Origin: G963668655 sp963668655
GTDB lineage: Bacteria > Myxococcota_A > SURF-8
NCBI GenBank assembly: GCA_963668655.2
Contig: CAXXPQ010000002.1
Coordinates: 1-64,000, forward strand
Direction: 5' to 3'
Length of the DNA stretch: 64,000 nt
Both the position numbers and the translations under genes were made by a program. This document shows positions 36,741 through 45,350 of this stretch, in pieces; within the stretch, counting starts at the first letter, position 1, and every line of letters begins with the position of its first letter. The notes below the pieces were generated by a model that worked only from the letters and a program-made list of their open reading frames with translations, did not search any database and was not told the origin of the DNA.

Positions 36741-37844
36741 TCACCCAACACACGTTTCAGCATAGCAAACCGCATTGGGGTTGCTCTGTAGAATATCGAT
36801 CACCGGCGTTTCTCTTACGTTGCCCATTGTCCGTTGAGCATAGTTTTCGTAGAACATGTCGAGGCAACTACTGATGTGTCCATCGTGGCTGATGCGAATG
36901 GCGCGGTGTGGGAAATCATCACGCACTTGGTAGTTAAAATACAATACACTACCACTCACCTCGTACTTGCAGAAAACGACTCCATACCGGTCAATCTGCA
37001 ACTCATCAAGACGAATAATTCCGGCCCGCACCCATGAATCCATAACGTGCTTGCTTGTACCATAGTCATTTTTGAAGTAGAGGCGCATGTTCCTACACCG
37101 GGAGAAGTCAATCACCTGCCCGGCCAGGAGGCTTCTGACCAGATTACTTGCAGATGTTTCCGGCAACAGGAGCGGATCATGCGGGTCGAGTGAAACATAG
37201 GGAGAAATAAGAAGCCGACGAATACCAAGATTGTAGATTGCTTCAGCCAGAGTTGGGAGCACCGCGACGTTTTCCCTGTTAAGCGTGAAGCTTATAAACA
37301 CGTGGTCGCCCAAGCCCAATTCTACAAGCTTGGCCAAATTGCCCATGGTGATTGCGAAGTTGCCCTCACCACGGATTGAATTGTGGATCGCTTCGTCTCC
37401 GTCCAGACTAACGTCTATGTAATCCGGGGCAGCCATCGCCATTTCCTTGGCGCTCGTATCCTCCAGCAACGTTAGGTTCGTAACAAGACCGTATCGCAAA
37501 TACGGACGTCCCTGACGCTTCTCGCGAAAGTAATTAAGCAGTCCAAGCGTCGTGGGCCAAGCCATGAGGGGCTCCTTGCCCACATTTCCAAACGTATGAG
37601 CGCCAGCCTCAATGAGTTTGTCAAAAACTGTTGTCCACTCAGAAACGCTCAATGCGTCCCTGGGTTCGTTGTAGCCGACATAGCAATGACGGCACTTCAG
37701 ATTGCAGATGTTGTTGACAAAGTACGAGATTTCGACCGGAAAACCTGAAGCTCCATCCATAAATGGGCTGTCAATCTCGTGAGGGCGCATCCGCCTCACA
37801 TCAAGATCAATGCCGCCGTTGCTACCTGATAATCCAAGTGCCAT
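36741..37844 (-). CDS. Radical-SAM protein with SPASM/twitch-like C-terminus
   Basis: 367 residues. The CNLKCRHC motif (Cys47, Cys51, Cys54) ligates the radical-SAM [4Fe-4S] cluster, and GNVGKEPLM occupies the usual GGEP position. The C-terminus has further cysteines (292, 327, 360, 365) with HISSCLDMFYENYAQRTMGN, the pattern of SPASM or twitch domains that hold an auxiliary cluster and act on peptides. It is the last gene of the operon that begins with the XRE gene at 43476, 32 bases after the SIR2 gene. No precursor peptide is annotated; a 13-codon frame overlaps its stop. The reaction and substrate are unknown. Confidence 0.85.
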   Translation of the reverse strand: MALGLSGSNGGIDLDVRRMRPHEIDSPFMDGASGFPVEISYFVNNICNLKCRHCYVGYNEPRDALSVSEWTTVFDKLIEAGAHTFGNVGKEPLMAWPTTLGLLNYFREKRQGRPYLRYGLVTNLTLLEDTSAKEMAMAAPDYIDVSLDGDEAIHNSIRGEGNFAITMGNLAKLVELGLGDHVFISFTLNRENVAVLPTLAEAIYNLGIRRLLISPYVSLDPHDPLLLPETSASNLVRSLLAGQVIDFSRCRNMRLYFKNDYGTSKHVMDSWVRAGIIRLDELQIDRYGVVFCKYEVSGSVLYFNYQVRDDFPHRAIRISHDGHISSCLDMFYENYAQRTMGNVRETPVIDILQSNPNAVCYAETCVG

Positions 37845-37876
37845 TGGTACGCTCCTTATGGAATCAGTCTATTTTG

Positions 37877-38971
37877 TTAATGTGCATCCTGTTGGCCTGC
37901 ATTATGTGCTCTTGCATTCAATATCTCCTCGAAGAGTTTTTTCCACCCTTCGCGAATCTTATCATTCCGAGTGCTAAACCATTCTCCACGTTGAGTAGAA
38001 TCATTTTTCGCTTCATTCCATTTTTGCTTGTCGTTTTCATTCCATTCTATCAAAGGGCACATTACTATATTTGCATCCTGCTCTAAATACTGATGATACA
38101 GGACACTCAGTCTATCATCGTCGGAGTTGCTTTCGTCGGGCATCGGCTCGACAATTATCCAAAAAGACTTTTCCCCACGTTTGAAATAACGATTCACAGT
38201 GTTTACTTGCTTCAACACGTATCTGATATTAATATCTCTCAAACTGTATCCTAAAAACAACAGCCCCTTGCTTGCCAACCTATAGATCAAGTCATCATCC
38301 AAAGGATCGGAACGTCGCACACGAAGATAATAATCGGTTTCGCTGGCAATCATTGACCGCAAAGCACTATCATATTTCTGAGGTGCATGGGCAATATGCC
38401 CGTGTAGCTTAATGACTTCTATGCTTTGTCCTCTGCCTTGTTCCGGTGGTGTTGGTTGGAATGATTCGGATATTATTTCACCATTGGCTGAGTATATTGC
38501 CTTGCAAATTCTACCTTGCTTCACGATTGCTCTTTCTAGTGCAGTGTCCCAGTTCGTTGTAATATATTCATCGAAGCATAATGCAAGTAATCGATGCTGT
38601 TCCCAAACCGGATCGGAATCATTGGTGGTGAGGCCCAATAAATGTTTTTGATCAAGAAAATTCCGAACTTTTTCATATAGGCGTCGTTTTCCTTCTAAAT
38701 AACATTCGTGAGGATTAGAGTCTACACTTCGAGCCAGATGGCCGAATTTCCAAATTACAAAGTCTAGAGCGCGAGCAGAATCATCGCCGCAAACTTTTAA
38801 TAGATTAGGACTACCTTCAAACTCAGCCGTAAACTCGTTTAATAAATTTTCAAACGATGCATTGGGATTGATGTTGGTGCTAAATCCAGCGCCAACGAAT
38901 GGTATTAATTTGCTGTGCTTGTTTACAAGTTCAATTCTAACAGATCCATTGGCTATATCGTTCATTATCAT
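37877..38971 (-). CDS. SIR2-domain protein (NAD+-consuming defence-type)
   Basis: 364 residues. The Rossmann-type NAD-binding motif VGAGFS is at 27-32, TTNWD at 138-142, KLHGH with the presumed catalytic His at 188-192, and FLGYSLRD at 239-246, as in SIR2-like proteins of phage-defence systems rather than classical deacetylases (no zinc-ribbon cysteines). Such domains usually deplete NAD+ on activation. ATG 38971 overlaps the stop of the upstream permease by ATGA, so it is translationally coupled to a transporter. A second ATG two codons later is possible. Confidence 0.9.
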   Translation of the reverse strand: MIMNDIANGSVRIELVNKHSKLIPFVGAGFSTNINPNASFENLLNEFTAEFEGSPNLLKVCGDDSARALDFVIWKFGHLARSVDSNPHECYLEGKRRLYEKVRNFLDQKHLLGLTTNDSDPVWEQHRLLALCFDEYITTNWDTALERAIVKQGRICKAIYSANGEIISESFQPTPPEQGRGQSIEVIKLHGHIAHAPQKYDSALRSMIASETDYYLRVRRSDPLDDDLIYRLASKGLLFLGYSLRDINIRYVLKQVNTVNRYFKRGEKSFWIIVEPMPDESNSDDDRLSVLYHQYLEQDANIVMCPLIEWNENDKQKWNEAKNDSTQRGEWFSTRNDKIREGWKKLFEEILNARAHNAGQQDAH

Positions 38972-39747
38972 GCCTCCATTGCACGGACCTTATATGGTCT
39001 TAAAGTCAATAATATAGCAATGGCACCCAAGAACGCTAGTGGGACAACCCATATCCACCAAGCGGAGAACATGAATGGAAGGCCAGCAAACAGCATACGC
39101 CCAAGGCTAGCTTGTGGTGGCTGAACACCTAATCCAAGGTAATTAAAGGCAAGGTCCATGACAAGAATCTCCGGTAGCCTCGACAGCGTGTAGGACCATA
39201 TAGAAGAATGAACATAGGGCATAAGGTCTGAGAAGAAGACCTGCAGCCGTGAAAATCCATAAGCACGTTTCACCATAGCGAATGGTTGCTTCTGTGCTTC
39301 GGAAATGCGGGCATAAACGTAGAGTGCTTGTGACGGTGTCAGTGCTACAGATAGAACTACGGCCAACTTCACCTGTCCTGAACCAAGAAGGATCATCACG
39401 AATATTGCCACAAGCAAAGTGGGTACGGTAAGCCAATAATTTACGAAGCTTGCAAGCATATCACGAAGCACACGATTCTGTGTCTGAGCCAGAATTCCTC
39501 CAACAATAAAACCGCAAATGTGAACAGCTATCGCTACTCCGGCGACTGTGAGAATGGCGATCAAAGAGGCAGAAAAGGTCTGGGCCAACACGTCTCGCCC
39601 GGCAAGGTCTGTTCCGAACCAATGATTTGATGAGGGGGGACCCAGGATAACAGAGGTCTCTGAATCCACTGCGACGGCGTATACACCTATGCCGAACATC
39701 ATAGCTGCAGCGGCGAAACCCATCATGATGGCATTCGATTTACACAT
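38968..39747 (-). CDS. Oligopeptide/dipeptide-type ABC permease, second subunit (DppC-like)
   Basis: 259 residues with an N-terminal segment followed by five or so hydrophobic helices; the motif HWFGTDLAGRDVLAQ is the hallmark of DppC/OppC proteins. The usual EAA loop region (ARISEAQKQPFAMVKRAYGF) contacts the ATPase. It begins two bases after the stop of its partner permease and its last codon overlaps the SIR2 start. The sequence is AT-richer than the prophage. Confidence 0.9.
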   Translation of the reverse strand: MCKSNAIMMGFAAAAMMFGIGVYAVAVDSETSVILGPPSSNHWFGTDLAGRDVLAQTFSASLIAILTVAGVAIAVHICGFIVGGILAQTQNRVLRDMLASFVNYWLTVPTLLVAIFVMILLGSGQVKLAVVLSVALTPSQALYVYARISEAQKQPFAMVKRAYGFSRLQVFFSDLMPYVHSSIWSYTLSRLPEILVMDLAFNYLGLGVQPPQASLGRMLFAGLPFMFSAWWIWVVPLAFLGAIAILLTLRPYKVRAMEA

Positions 39748-39749
39748 GG

Positions 39750-40628
39750 TTAGACGTAAACCTTCCTTGGGTCAAGCCAGGAACGCGCCATATCGACAAG
39801 AAAGCCTATCACTCCGATCAGCAATACGGCAATGGAGCAAAATCCAACAATAACAGGATAATCATAGCGATAGATGGATGACACAAAACGCGGTCCCATT
39901 CCTTCGATCCCTAATGGCACCTCAACAAAATACAAAAAGCCAAACATAAATACAAGCATGTGAACGGCAAAAGACAAATAGTCAATTGCTAATAATCGCC
40001 AGCAGAATCTTGCCCATGCATCTGGTGTGGAGAATCCCATCGCGAGATGGTACTGAAAAAACTTGCTACTGCTGATATCAACGATAGTCCGATTCACAGA
40101 TTGAATCACGAGGTAGGTAGGAAATATGGCCAATACGGCACCAGCCACCAGATAACGCAACGGCGATATGCTGCTAACTCCAGCATAGCTAAGCAAGTAT
40201 GCAAGCAAGTAAGCAAATACAATGATCGGTATGAAAAAAGTGAAGCGCAACCACCGCATCAATTGACCTATCAGAGAACTCATTTGAATGCCTACACCGA
40301 CCAATGTGCCGATGACATAGGCGATGAGCATGGCAGGAAGAATGACCTTGGCCGACTCAGCAAGACTACTAGCTACTATCGTTCGAGCAGGTTGCCCGGT
40401 TGCTGTTGATTGACCAAAGTCTAAGACGGCCATACGCCCTAAAAGATCAATATACACTTCCCCGAATTGTAAATTCTGTTTACTGCTGGCTTCAGAAAGG
40501 TTCAGCGTCCCACGCATCACATATTCTGCAGAATTAACACCTGAGAGTATGATAAATAGAGGCACAGCTGGTATCATTGCCAGTGTCAGCAAAAGCAGCA
40601 GAAGTCTGTATGTGATTCTCTGTTTCAT
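39750..40628 (-). CDS. Oligopeptide/dipeptide-type ABC permease, first subunit (DppB-like)
   Basis: 292 residues with about six membrane segments, starting in TYRLLLLLLTLAMIPAVPLF. The C-terminal GIEGMGPRFVSSIYRYDYPV matches the DppB/OppB end (usual form: EGLGRLL...A..DYPVI). It pairs with the DppC-like subunit to form the channel. Starts 20 bases after the stop of the binding-protein gene. Confidence 0.9.
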   Translation of the reverse strand: MKQRITYRLLLLLLTLAMIPAVPLFIILSGVNSAEYVMRGTLNLSEASSKQNLQFGEVYIDLLGRMAVLDFGQSTATGQPARTIVASSLAESAKVILPAMLIAYVIGTLVGVGIQMSSLIGQLMRWLRFTFFIPIIVFAYLLAYLLSYAGVSSISPLRYLVAGAVLAIFPTYLVIQSVNRTIVDISSSKFFQYHLAMGFSTPDAWARFCWRLLAIDYLSFAVHMLVFMFGFLYFVEVPLGIEGMGPRFVSSIYRYDYPVIVGFCSIAVLLIGVIGFLVDMARSWLDPRKVYV

Positions 40629-40648
40629 GTCTTTCTTGCCGATAAGGC

Positions 40649-42244
40649 TTATATTGTGTTCGCGAGCTTGTAAAGGCGATACTGCAGCGGATGCAGTGGC
40701 ATTTCGTATCGTTTATTAGAAATCCTGGCCGTCTTCTTGAAGTATAGTAGAACGAACGGCATGTCATCAAGAATAAGTTTCTGCGCTTGGATCAGTGCTT
40801 CATCTGCCGCCTTGTCTTTCAGTGTCTGTGATTGGGCGACCAATCGGTCGACCTCCGGATTGCTGTATTTGTTGAAATTGTTCCCGTTTGGCGGAAATGA
40901 TTTTGTAAGAAACGGCGTAAGATAATGGGCTGGGTCGGAATAAATCGGCCCCCAGTACAATTGAATCAAGTCGTATTGGCTAGAACTGAGACGCTCGACA
41001 AGTACCGGAAATGGAACAGCTTCGATATCAACCTTTACACCTAAGCTACCTAATGATTGAGCATATGCTTCAGCTATTGCTCTCGACATCGCGTCCTCAA
41101 AACAGACAAGTCGCAGAGGGGTATCAAGACCAGCCAGTTTATTGCGCGCCTCCTCAATGTCACTGGAAAGTTCGGGATCTGTCTTTGCAAGAGCCGGAAA
41201 AATGGCCGGAGGAAACAAGCTGTTTGCTATGGTTCCTTCCTGAGAAATTATGCTTACCAGCTTTTTTCGATTAAGCGCCAATGAAAGACCCTGACGCACA
41301 TTCTGATTTTGCAAAGTCCCAAGGTTAAACAAATACATATTGATCTGTGCATTATCTTGGGTAGTGATTGTTGAATTGGAGGAGAAACCAGCCTGCTGAT
41401 ATTGTTCATAGAGTGGTCTGCTGAGTTCAAGGAAATCCGACTCTCCATTACGGAACATCAGCATGGCGCGATTCTCGTCTGTAACGAGGAAGATTTTTAT
41501 GTGTTCGAGAGTGGGCAATCCGTATTCCCAGTAATCGGAATTGCGCGTGAAGGATACAAAAGTATTCGCTACGTACTTTTCCAGCCTGAACGGTCCCGTA
41601 CCGACTGGGTGTTGGGCGAAAGCCTCTCCATACTTTTTAGTCGCTATCTCGGGTACGATACTAACATAAGGGAGGGCAAGCCTTGCCGGGAAACCGTAGT
41701 CGGCTGCAGTCAGTGTAATTTCAATAGCATATGGATCAATGACTCGCAGGCCAGATATCGCATCAACTTTGCCTTCGTGGTAATGTGTCGCTCCTGCGAT
41801 ATCCCAAAAATACGAAACCCCCAGGGATTTTGACTGAGGGGAGAGCAATCTCTTGAAAGTAAATACAACATCCTGTGCCGTAAGGCGTCGCTGCGAGTCA
41901 TCCCTAAAACACGGATCAGCATGAAAAGAGATATCATCCCGCAACTTAATGCGCCATACAATGCCATCCTCACTTTGCCATTCCTTTGCTATGGAAGGAA
42001 TCGCTTGCCCCTTTATGTCAACATCAACAAGAGTATTAAATAATTGCTTAACCATTTGAATGTGACCCGCTTGATACGCTTCAAGCGGATCGAACGAACT
42101 GATTTGATTATTCTGTAGCATCATGATATCATGAAGCTCTGCTGACGTGCTATCTTGCGGCGGCCAAAGTAAAAATACTAATCCAGAAACAACCATCATA
42201 AAAATAGGCACTGCGATGATCATGATACGTGTGCGCATGGTCAT
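40649..42244 (-). CDS. Extracellular solute-binding protein, family 5 (peptide-type)
   Basis: 531 residues from ATG 42244; a longer reading would start inside the ATPase gene. Residues 4-27 are hydrophobic and act as a signal or anchor without a lipobox Cys. The mature part shows the family pattern (SFDPLEAYQ..., LTAQDVVFTFKRLL, PVGTGPFRLEKY, VRQGLSLALNRKKLVSII). Family 5 proteins bind peptides, nickel or opines and deliver them to DppBC-type channels. Its ATG overlaps the ATPase stop as ATGA, so supply of the transporter parts is coupled. The substrate cannot be read from the sequence. Confidence 0.92.
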   Translation of the reverse strand: MTMRTRIMIIAVPIFMMVVSGLVFLLWPPQDSTSAELHDIMMLQNNQISSFDPLEAYQAGHIQMVKQLFNTLVDVDIKGQAIPSIAKEWQSEDGIVWRIKLRDDISFHADPCFRDDSQRRLTAQDVVFTFKRLLSPQSKSLGVSYFWDIAGATHYHEGKVDAISGLRVIDPYAIEITLTAADYGFPARLALPYVSIVPEIATKKYGEAFAQHPVGTGPFRLEKYVANTFVSFTRNSDYWEYGLPTLEHIKIFLVTDENRAMLMFRNGESDFLELSRPLYEQYQQAGFSSNSTITTQDNAQINMYLFNLGTLQNQNVRQGLSLALNRKKLVSIISQEGTIANSLFPPAIFPALAKTDPELSSDIEEARNKLAGLDTPLRLVCFEDAMSRAIAEAYAQSLGSLGVKVDIEAVPFPVLVERLSSSQYDLIQLYWGPIYSDPAHYLTPFLTKSFPPNGNNFNKYSNPEVDRLVAQSQTLKDKAADEALIQAQKLILDDMPFVLLYFKKTARISNKRYEMPLHPLQYRLYKLANTI

Positions 42245-43206
42245 GTGCGTACTCCATTCTCCATCACCTTTTTGTCGAACCAATGACAACGTACCTGTAC
42301 GCCATCATCTATGACTCGTGGCATCTGTTCGTCACAGATGTCTCCAATTCGTTCTTGACAACGCGCCGAGTAAGGACAGCCCTTAGCAAGAGTGAGCGGT
42401 GAAGGGGGCTCACCCCCAACGACGACTTCGTTAACTGATTCAAATTGAAACGCGGACATTAGAGCCTTTGTGTATGGATGCTTAGGATGGAGTAGAACAC
42501 GGTCCACTGGCCCTTCCTCTATCAACATTCCATGATACAGTACTAGAACGCGATCCGCTATTCGGCGAACCATCGCCAGATTATGGGTTACGCAGAGGAT
42601 CGACATGCCACGGGATTCGAATATATGGGAAAGAAGTTGGATGATCTGTTGCTGAACCGTGGCATCGAGAGACGCTGTTGGCTCATCAGCGATAAGTAAG
42701 TCTGGGTCACATGTCAGGGCCATTGCAAGCATTATACGTTGGTTTGTTCCACCGCTTTGTTGGTGGGGGTATTCATCCATCTTGGTCTCGGGAGAAGGAA
42801 CCGAGACCTCTCGTAGCGCACCGATGGCTAGAACTCTTGCCTCTTGTCTCGACATATCATGATGATGCAGGATCACTTCCATCATTTGTTTTCCAATGGT
42901 TGTCACTGGGTTCAGGGCAGAAGACGGGTCTTGAAAGACCATCGCGATACGACGCCCCCTTATTGAACGCACCTGCTCTTCGGGAAGACTCAATATGTCG
43001 TTACCGTCAAAAACAACGCTGCCTTGAACCTCTGCTGATGAGTTTAGGCGAAGAATCGACAAACATGTTACGGTTTTGCCGCATCCGGATTCGCCTACAA
43101 TGGCCAGACGCTCGCGACGGCTAATCTTAAAGCTCAAGCCGTTGACCGCGTGAACCGTCGCGCCAGTTGTCCGAAAGCGGACTTTAAGATCTTTAACGTC
43201 TAGCAT
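42241..43206 (-). CDS. Oligopeptide-type ABC transporter ATPase (DppD/OppD-like)
   Basis: 321 residues with Walker A GESGCGKT (38-45), signature QSGGTNQR, Walker B LLIADEPTASLD, and the C-terminal oligopeptide-transporter domain (HPKHPYTKALM; GCPYSARCQERIGDIC Cys cluster, proposed to bind an Fe-S cluster). Only this one ATPase is present, whereas Opp/Dpp systems usually have two (D and F), so it may act as a homodimer. It follows the XRE gene by 48 bases. Confidence 0.93.
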   Translation of the reverse strand: MLDVKDLKVRFRTTGATVHAVNGLSFKISRRERLAIVGESGCGKTVTCLSILRLNSSAEVQGSVVFDGNDILSLPEEQVRSIRGRRIAMVFQDPSSALNPVTTIGKQMMEVILHHHDMSRQEARVLAIGALREVSVPSPETKMDEYPHQQSGGTNQRIMLAMALTCDPDLLIADEPTASLDATVQQQIIQLLSHIFESRGMSILCVTHNLAMVRRIADRVLVLYHGMLIEEGPVDRVLLHPKHPYTKALMSAFQFESVNEVVVGGEPPSPLTLAKGCPYSARCQERIGDICDEQMPRVIDDGVQVRCHWFDKKVMENGVRT

Positions 43207-43254
43207 GTTTCTCGCCAGGATTTACTCTTGATCATTTTTGCCGTCCTTCCGCCG

Positions 43255-43476
43255 TCATTGGTCGATGTCTTCGCTACGAAGCTCCTCTATTCTACGCATA
43301 GCCAAGGGAGATGGCCTACCTTTACCGTTTTCCCAACGATTTACAGTGGAGAAAGTAACCCCCACCTTGGCGGCGAACTGCTCTTGTGTCATACCAAGCG
43401 ACAGGCGTAAGCCTCTGATTATACATGAGACATCGCGGCGTTCGTTTCTTGGCATCTCGTTTTTCACAGCGGCCAT
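43255..43476 (-). CDS. XRE-family regulator of the transporter-SIR2-radical-SAM operon
   Basis: 73 residues with a helix-turn-helix (MTQEQFAAKVGVTFSTVNRW) and ENGKGRPSPLA. It is the first gene of a same-strand set of seven and lies just behind a promoter with an overlapping palindrome (43516-43529). It resembles the XRE at 36322-36561 in both the helix-turn-helix and the C-terminal SPLA motif, so both may read similar operators. Probably an autoregulator or the sensor that switches on the operon. Confidence 0.88.
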   Translation of the reverse strand: MAAVKNEMPRNERRDVSCIIRGLRLSLGMTQEQFAAKVGVTFSTVNRWENGKGRPSPLAMRRIEELRSEDIDQ

Positions 43477-43515
43477 CGCGTCAATCCATCAATTATCAAG
43501 GCCATAGTAAATCAC

Positions 43516-43551
43516 ATAGCGTATGCTATAAGAGCCAACATGGGATGTCAA
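43516..43551 (-). promoter_or_regulatory. Promoter and palindromic operator of the XRE-transporter operon
   Basis: On the minus strand TTGACA (complement of 43546-43551) is followed by 17 bases and TAGCAT (complement of 43523-43528), a plausible -35/-10 pair. The palindrome ATAGC-N4-GCTAT (43516-43529) covers the -10 region, where binding would repress transcription. Confidence 0.65.
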
Positions 43552-43652
43552 CATCTTTCAGGTTGGATTAAAATCTTTGGCTGATTTTCAGAATGGGCTG
43601 CTTCTAACCGCCTGAAGGATATTCCCTAACACCGCTTATGTAACCAGTCGTA

Positions 43653-45341
43653 TTACACCGCCACCTTGGTCCTCTTGTACGCCACCTTAACCCCCGGACA
43701 GGTCAGGGCCTTCCCGGCCGCCTGGGTCATGATGACCGTCCCGAAGACCATCTTGGTGAAGTCGCTGTTGGAGATGGAGAGGTCGCCACAGTCGATCTCG
43801 TACTCGTAGGTCGCCCAGTGGGTGGCGTCGGAGTTGGCCGGGTTGTTGGTCTGAAGCGTGTAGGTGTCCAGCACGGTCGTCGGGTTGGCCGCCTCGCCCG
43901 TATAGAAGCTGGGAGTGCTGGTCACTCGCAGGGTCAAGATGGCGCGCCCGGTCGTGTTGGGCGGCACCTGAAAGAAGAAATGAACCTTGCTGACCTTGCA
44001 GGAGCCCAAGGCCCGGATCGGGATGAAGAGGTGGTGCCCCATCTGGTCAAACTGTGCTCCGCCGAAGGTGTCGTTGAAGGGAGCAGGGTTCAACCCGTCG
44101 ATCCCTTTGCCTTCGAAGGCGCTGACCGTGCGGAAAAACCAGATGTCCTCGTCGAACTTCACGTCGTCCACATCGTCGGCATCGAAGGTGACATCATTCT
44201 GAAAGGTGACCGCGCCGGAGAAGGTGTCGCCGGACTTCAGGGCGCGGGCGTTGATGGCCGAGACGATGCTGGCAAGGGCCGATTGAACCTGGCCAGCGGA
44301 TAGTCCGAACGGCGAGCCGGAAATAGCTTCCGTGGAAATTGCCGAAGCCCCATGCGCTCCGGATGCGTTGCCTATGTGGTTGGAGATGGCGTCTGCGTTG
44401 GCTTTTACCGTCTGGTTGGTGCGGCCCGGCCCGGCGATCTCTTGGAGGGCTGTTTCGACGTTCGTGCCGGTGTAGCGGTTGCCCGAATCCGCAATCGGAA
44501 TGTTCGCGGCGTTGTGGGCCGAGGAGGAGCCAAGGTGGTTCGTGATTTGGGTTTGGAGGTTCCCGTCTGTGTTCTGCCGATTGGTTGTCTCCTGGGCGAT
44601 GGCGTCGGCATTGGCCTTGACTGTCTGGGTAGTCCGGTTGGCCCCGGCCAGTTCGGCAAGCGCGGCTTCCACGTTTTCCGCCAGGAACCTTCCATCCTCA
44701 TCGGCCAGCCGGATGATCTCGGCGGGCGTGCCCTGCGAGGAAAACGTGAACACCGGCGAACCCCAGGGGATAGCCGCACCATCGGCCAGGCCCGTGCCCG
44801 GATGGAGGTAAAATTCCATGACGCCGTTGCTCTGCGTGAGGACCGTTCTGACCAGCAGCGCGGCGGTTCCTCCTTTGACGATCCGGTGGTCCCAGCCGTC
44901 ACGCACGGCGTTGAAAAGCAGTTCGGGCGGGTTGGCGTTCTGGTCGATGAAGTCCCAGGTCGAGCCGCCCGCAGGCATGCGGCAAACAGCGATCAAGGTC
45001 GCGTGCGCCGGGATCGGGGGCAGCACAACGCCTTCATCAGGTTCGCCGGTGATCACCCGGAAGACGGCGACCGGGGCCGGGACGGTCGGCTGGTACTCGT
45101 GCTCGCAGATGACGATGTCCCGACGCTGCAAGCCCGCCGTGTTGGGCGTCAGAGTGAGTTGGACCGGCTCGGTCTCTTCGATCCGCACGCCCTCACTGGT
45201 CAGCAGGATGCCCGGCGCAAGCAGGCCTGTCAGGGAGACGTGGAAGCCCCGGTAAATCCCTGGTGCGACCAGGCCGACGAACTTGCGGTTCAGATCGGCG
45301 GAGGATCGGGGCGAACGGTAATCGTGAATGCGGGTCTGCAT
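43653..45341 (-). CDS. Phage tail fibre protein, first copy
   Basis: 562 residues. The N-terminus RIHDYRSPRSSADLNRKFV is shared with the second fibre at 21542-23017. The shaft has the same repeat unit (GRTTQTVKANADAIAQETTN; GRTNQTVKANADAISNHIG), and FDADDVDDVKFDEDI precedes a tip of about 160 residues that differs from the other fibre except for its last residues (YKRTKVAV). Divergent tips on a conserved base suggest different receptors. It is the last gene of the late operon, before the cargo island. Confidence 0.9.
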   Translation of the reverse strand: MQTRIHDYRSPRSSADLNRKFVGLVAPGIYRGFHVSLTGLLAPGILLTSEGVRIEETEPVQLTLTPNTAGLQRRDIVICEHEYQPTVPAPVAVFRVITGEPDEGVVLPPIPAHATLIAVCRMPAGGSTWDFIDQNANPPELLFNAVRDGWDHRIVKGGTAALLVRTVLTQSNGVMEFYLHPGTGLADGAAIPWGSPVFTFSSQGTPAEIIRLADEDGRFLAENVEAALAELAGANRTTQTVKANADAIAQETTNRQNTDGNLQTQITNHLGSSSAHNAANIPIADSGNRYTGTNVETALQEIAGPGRTNQTVKANADAISNHIGNASGAHGASAISTEAISGSPFGLSAGQVQSALASIVSAINARALKSGDTFSGAVTFQNDVTFDADDVDDVKFDEDIWFFRTVSAFEGKGIDGLNPAPFNDTFGGAQFDQMGHHLFIPIRALGSCKVSKVHFFFQVPPNTTGRAILTLRVTSTPSFYTGEAANPTTVLDTYTLQTNNPANSDATHWATYEYEIDCGDLSISNSDFTKMVFGTVIMTQAAGKALTCPGVKVAYKRTKVAV

Positions 45342-45350
45342 GCTATTCTC

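Noticed and set aside
21542..45341. Diversity-generating retroelement acting on the fibre tips
   Set aside because: No reverse transcriptase, template repeat or adenine-biased variable repeat was found.
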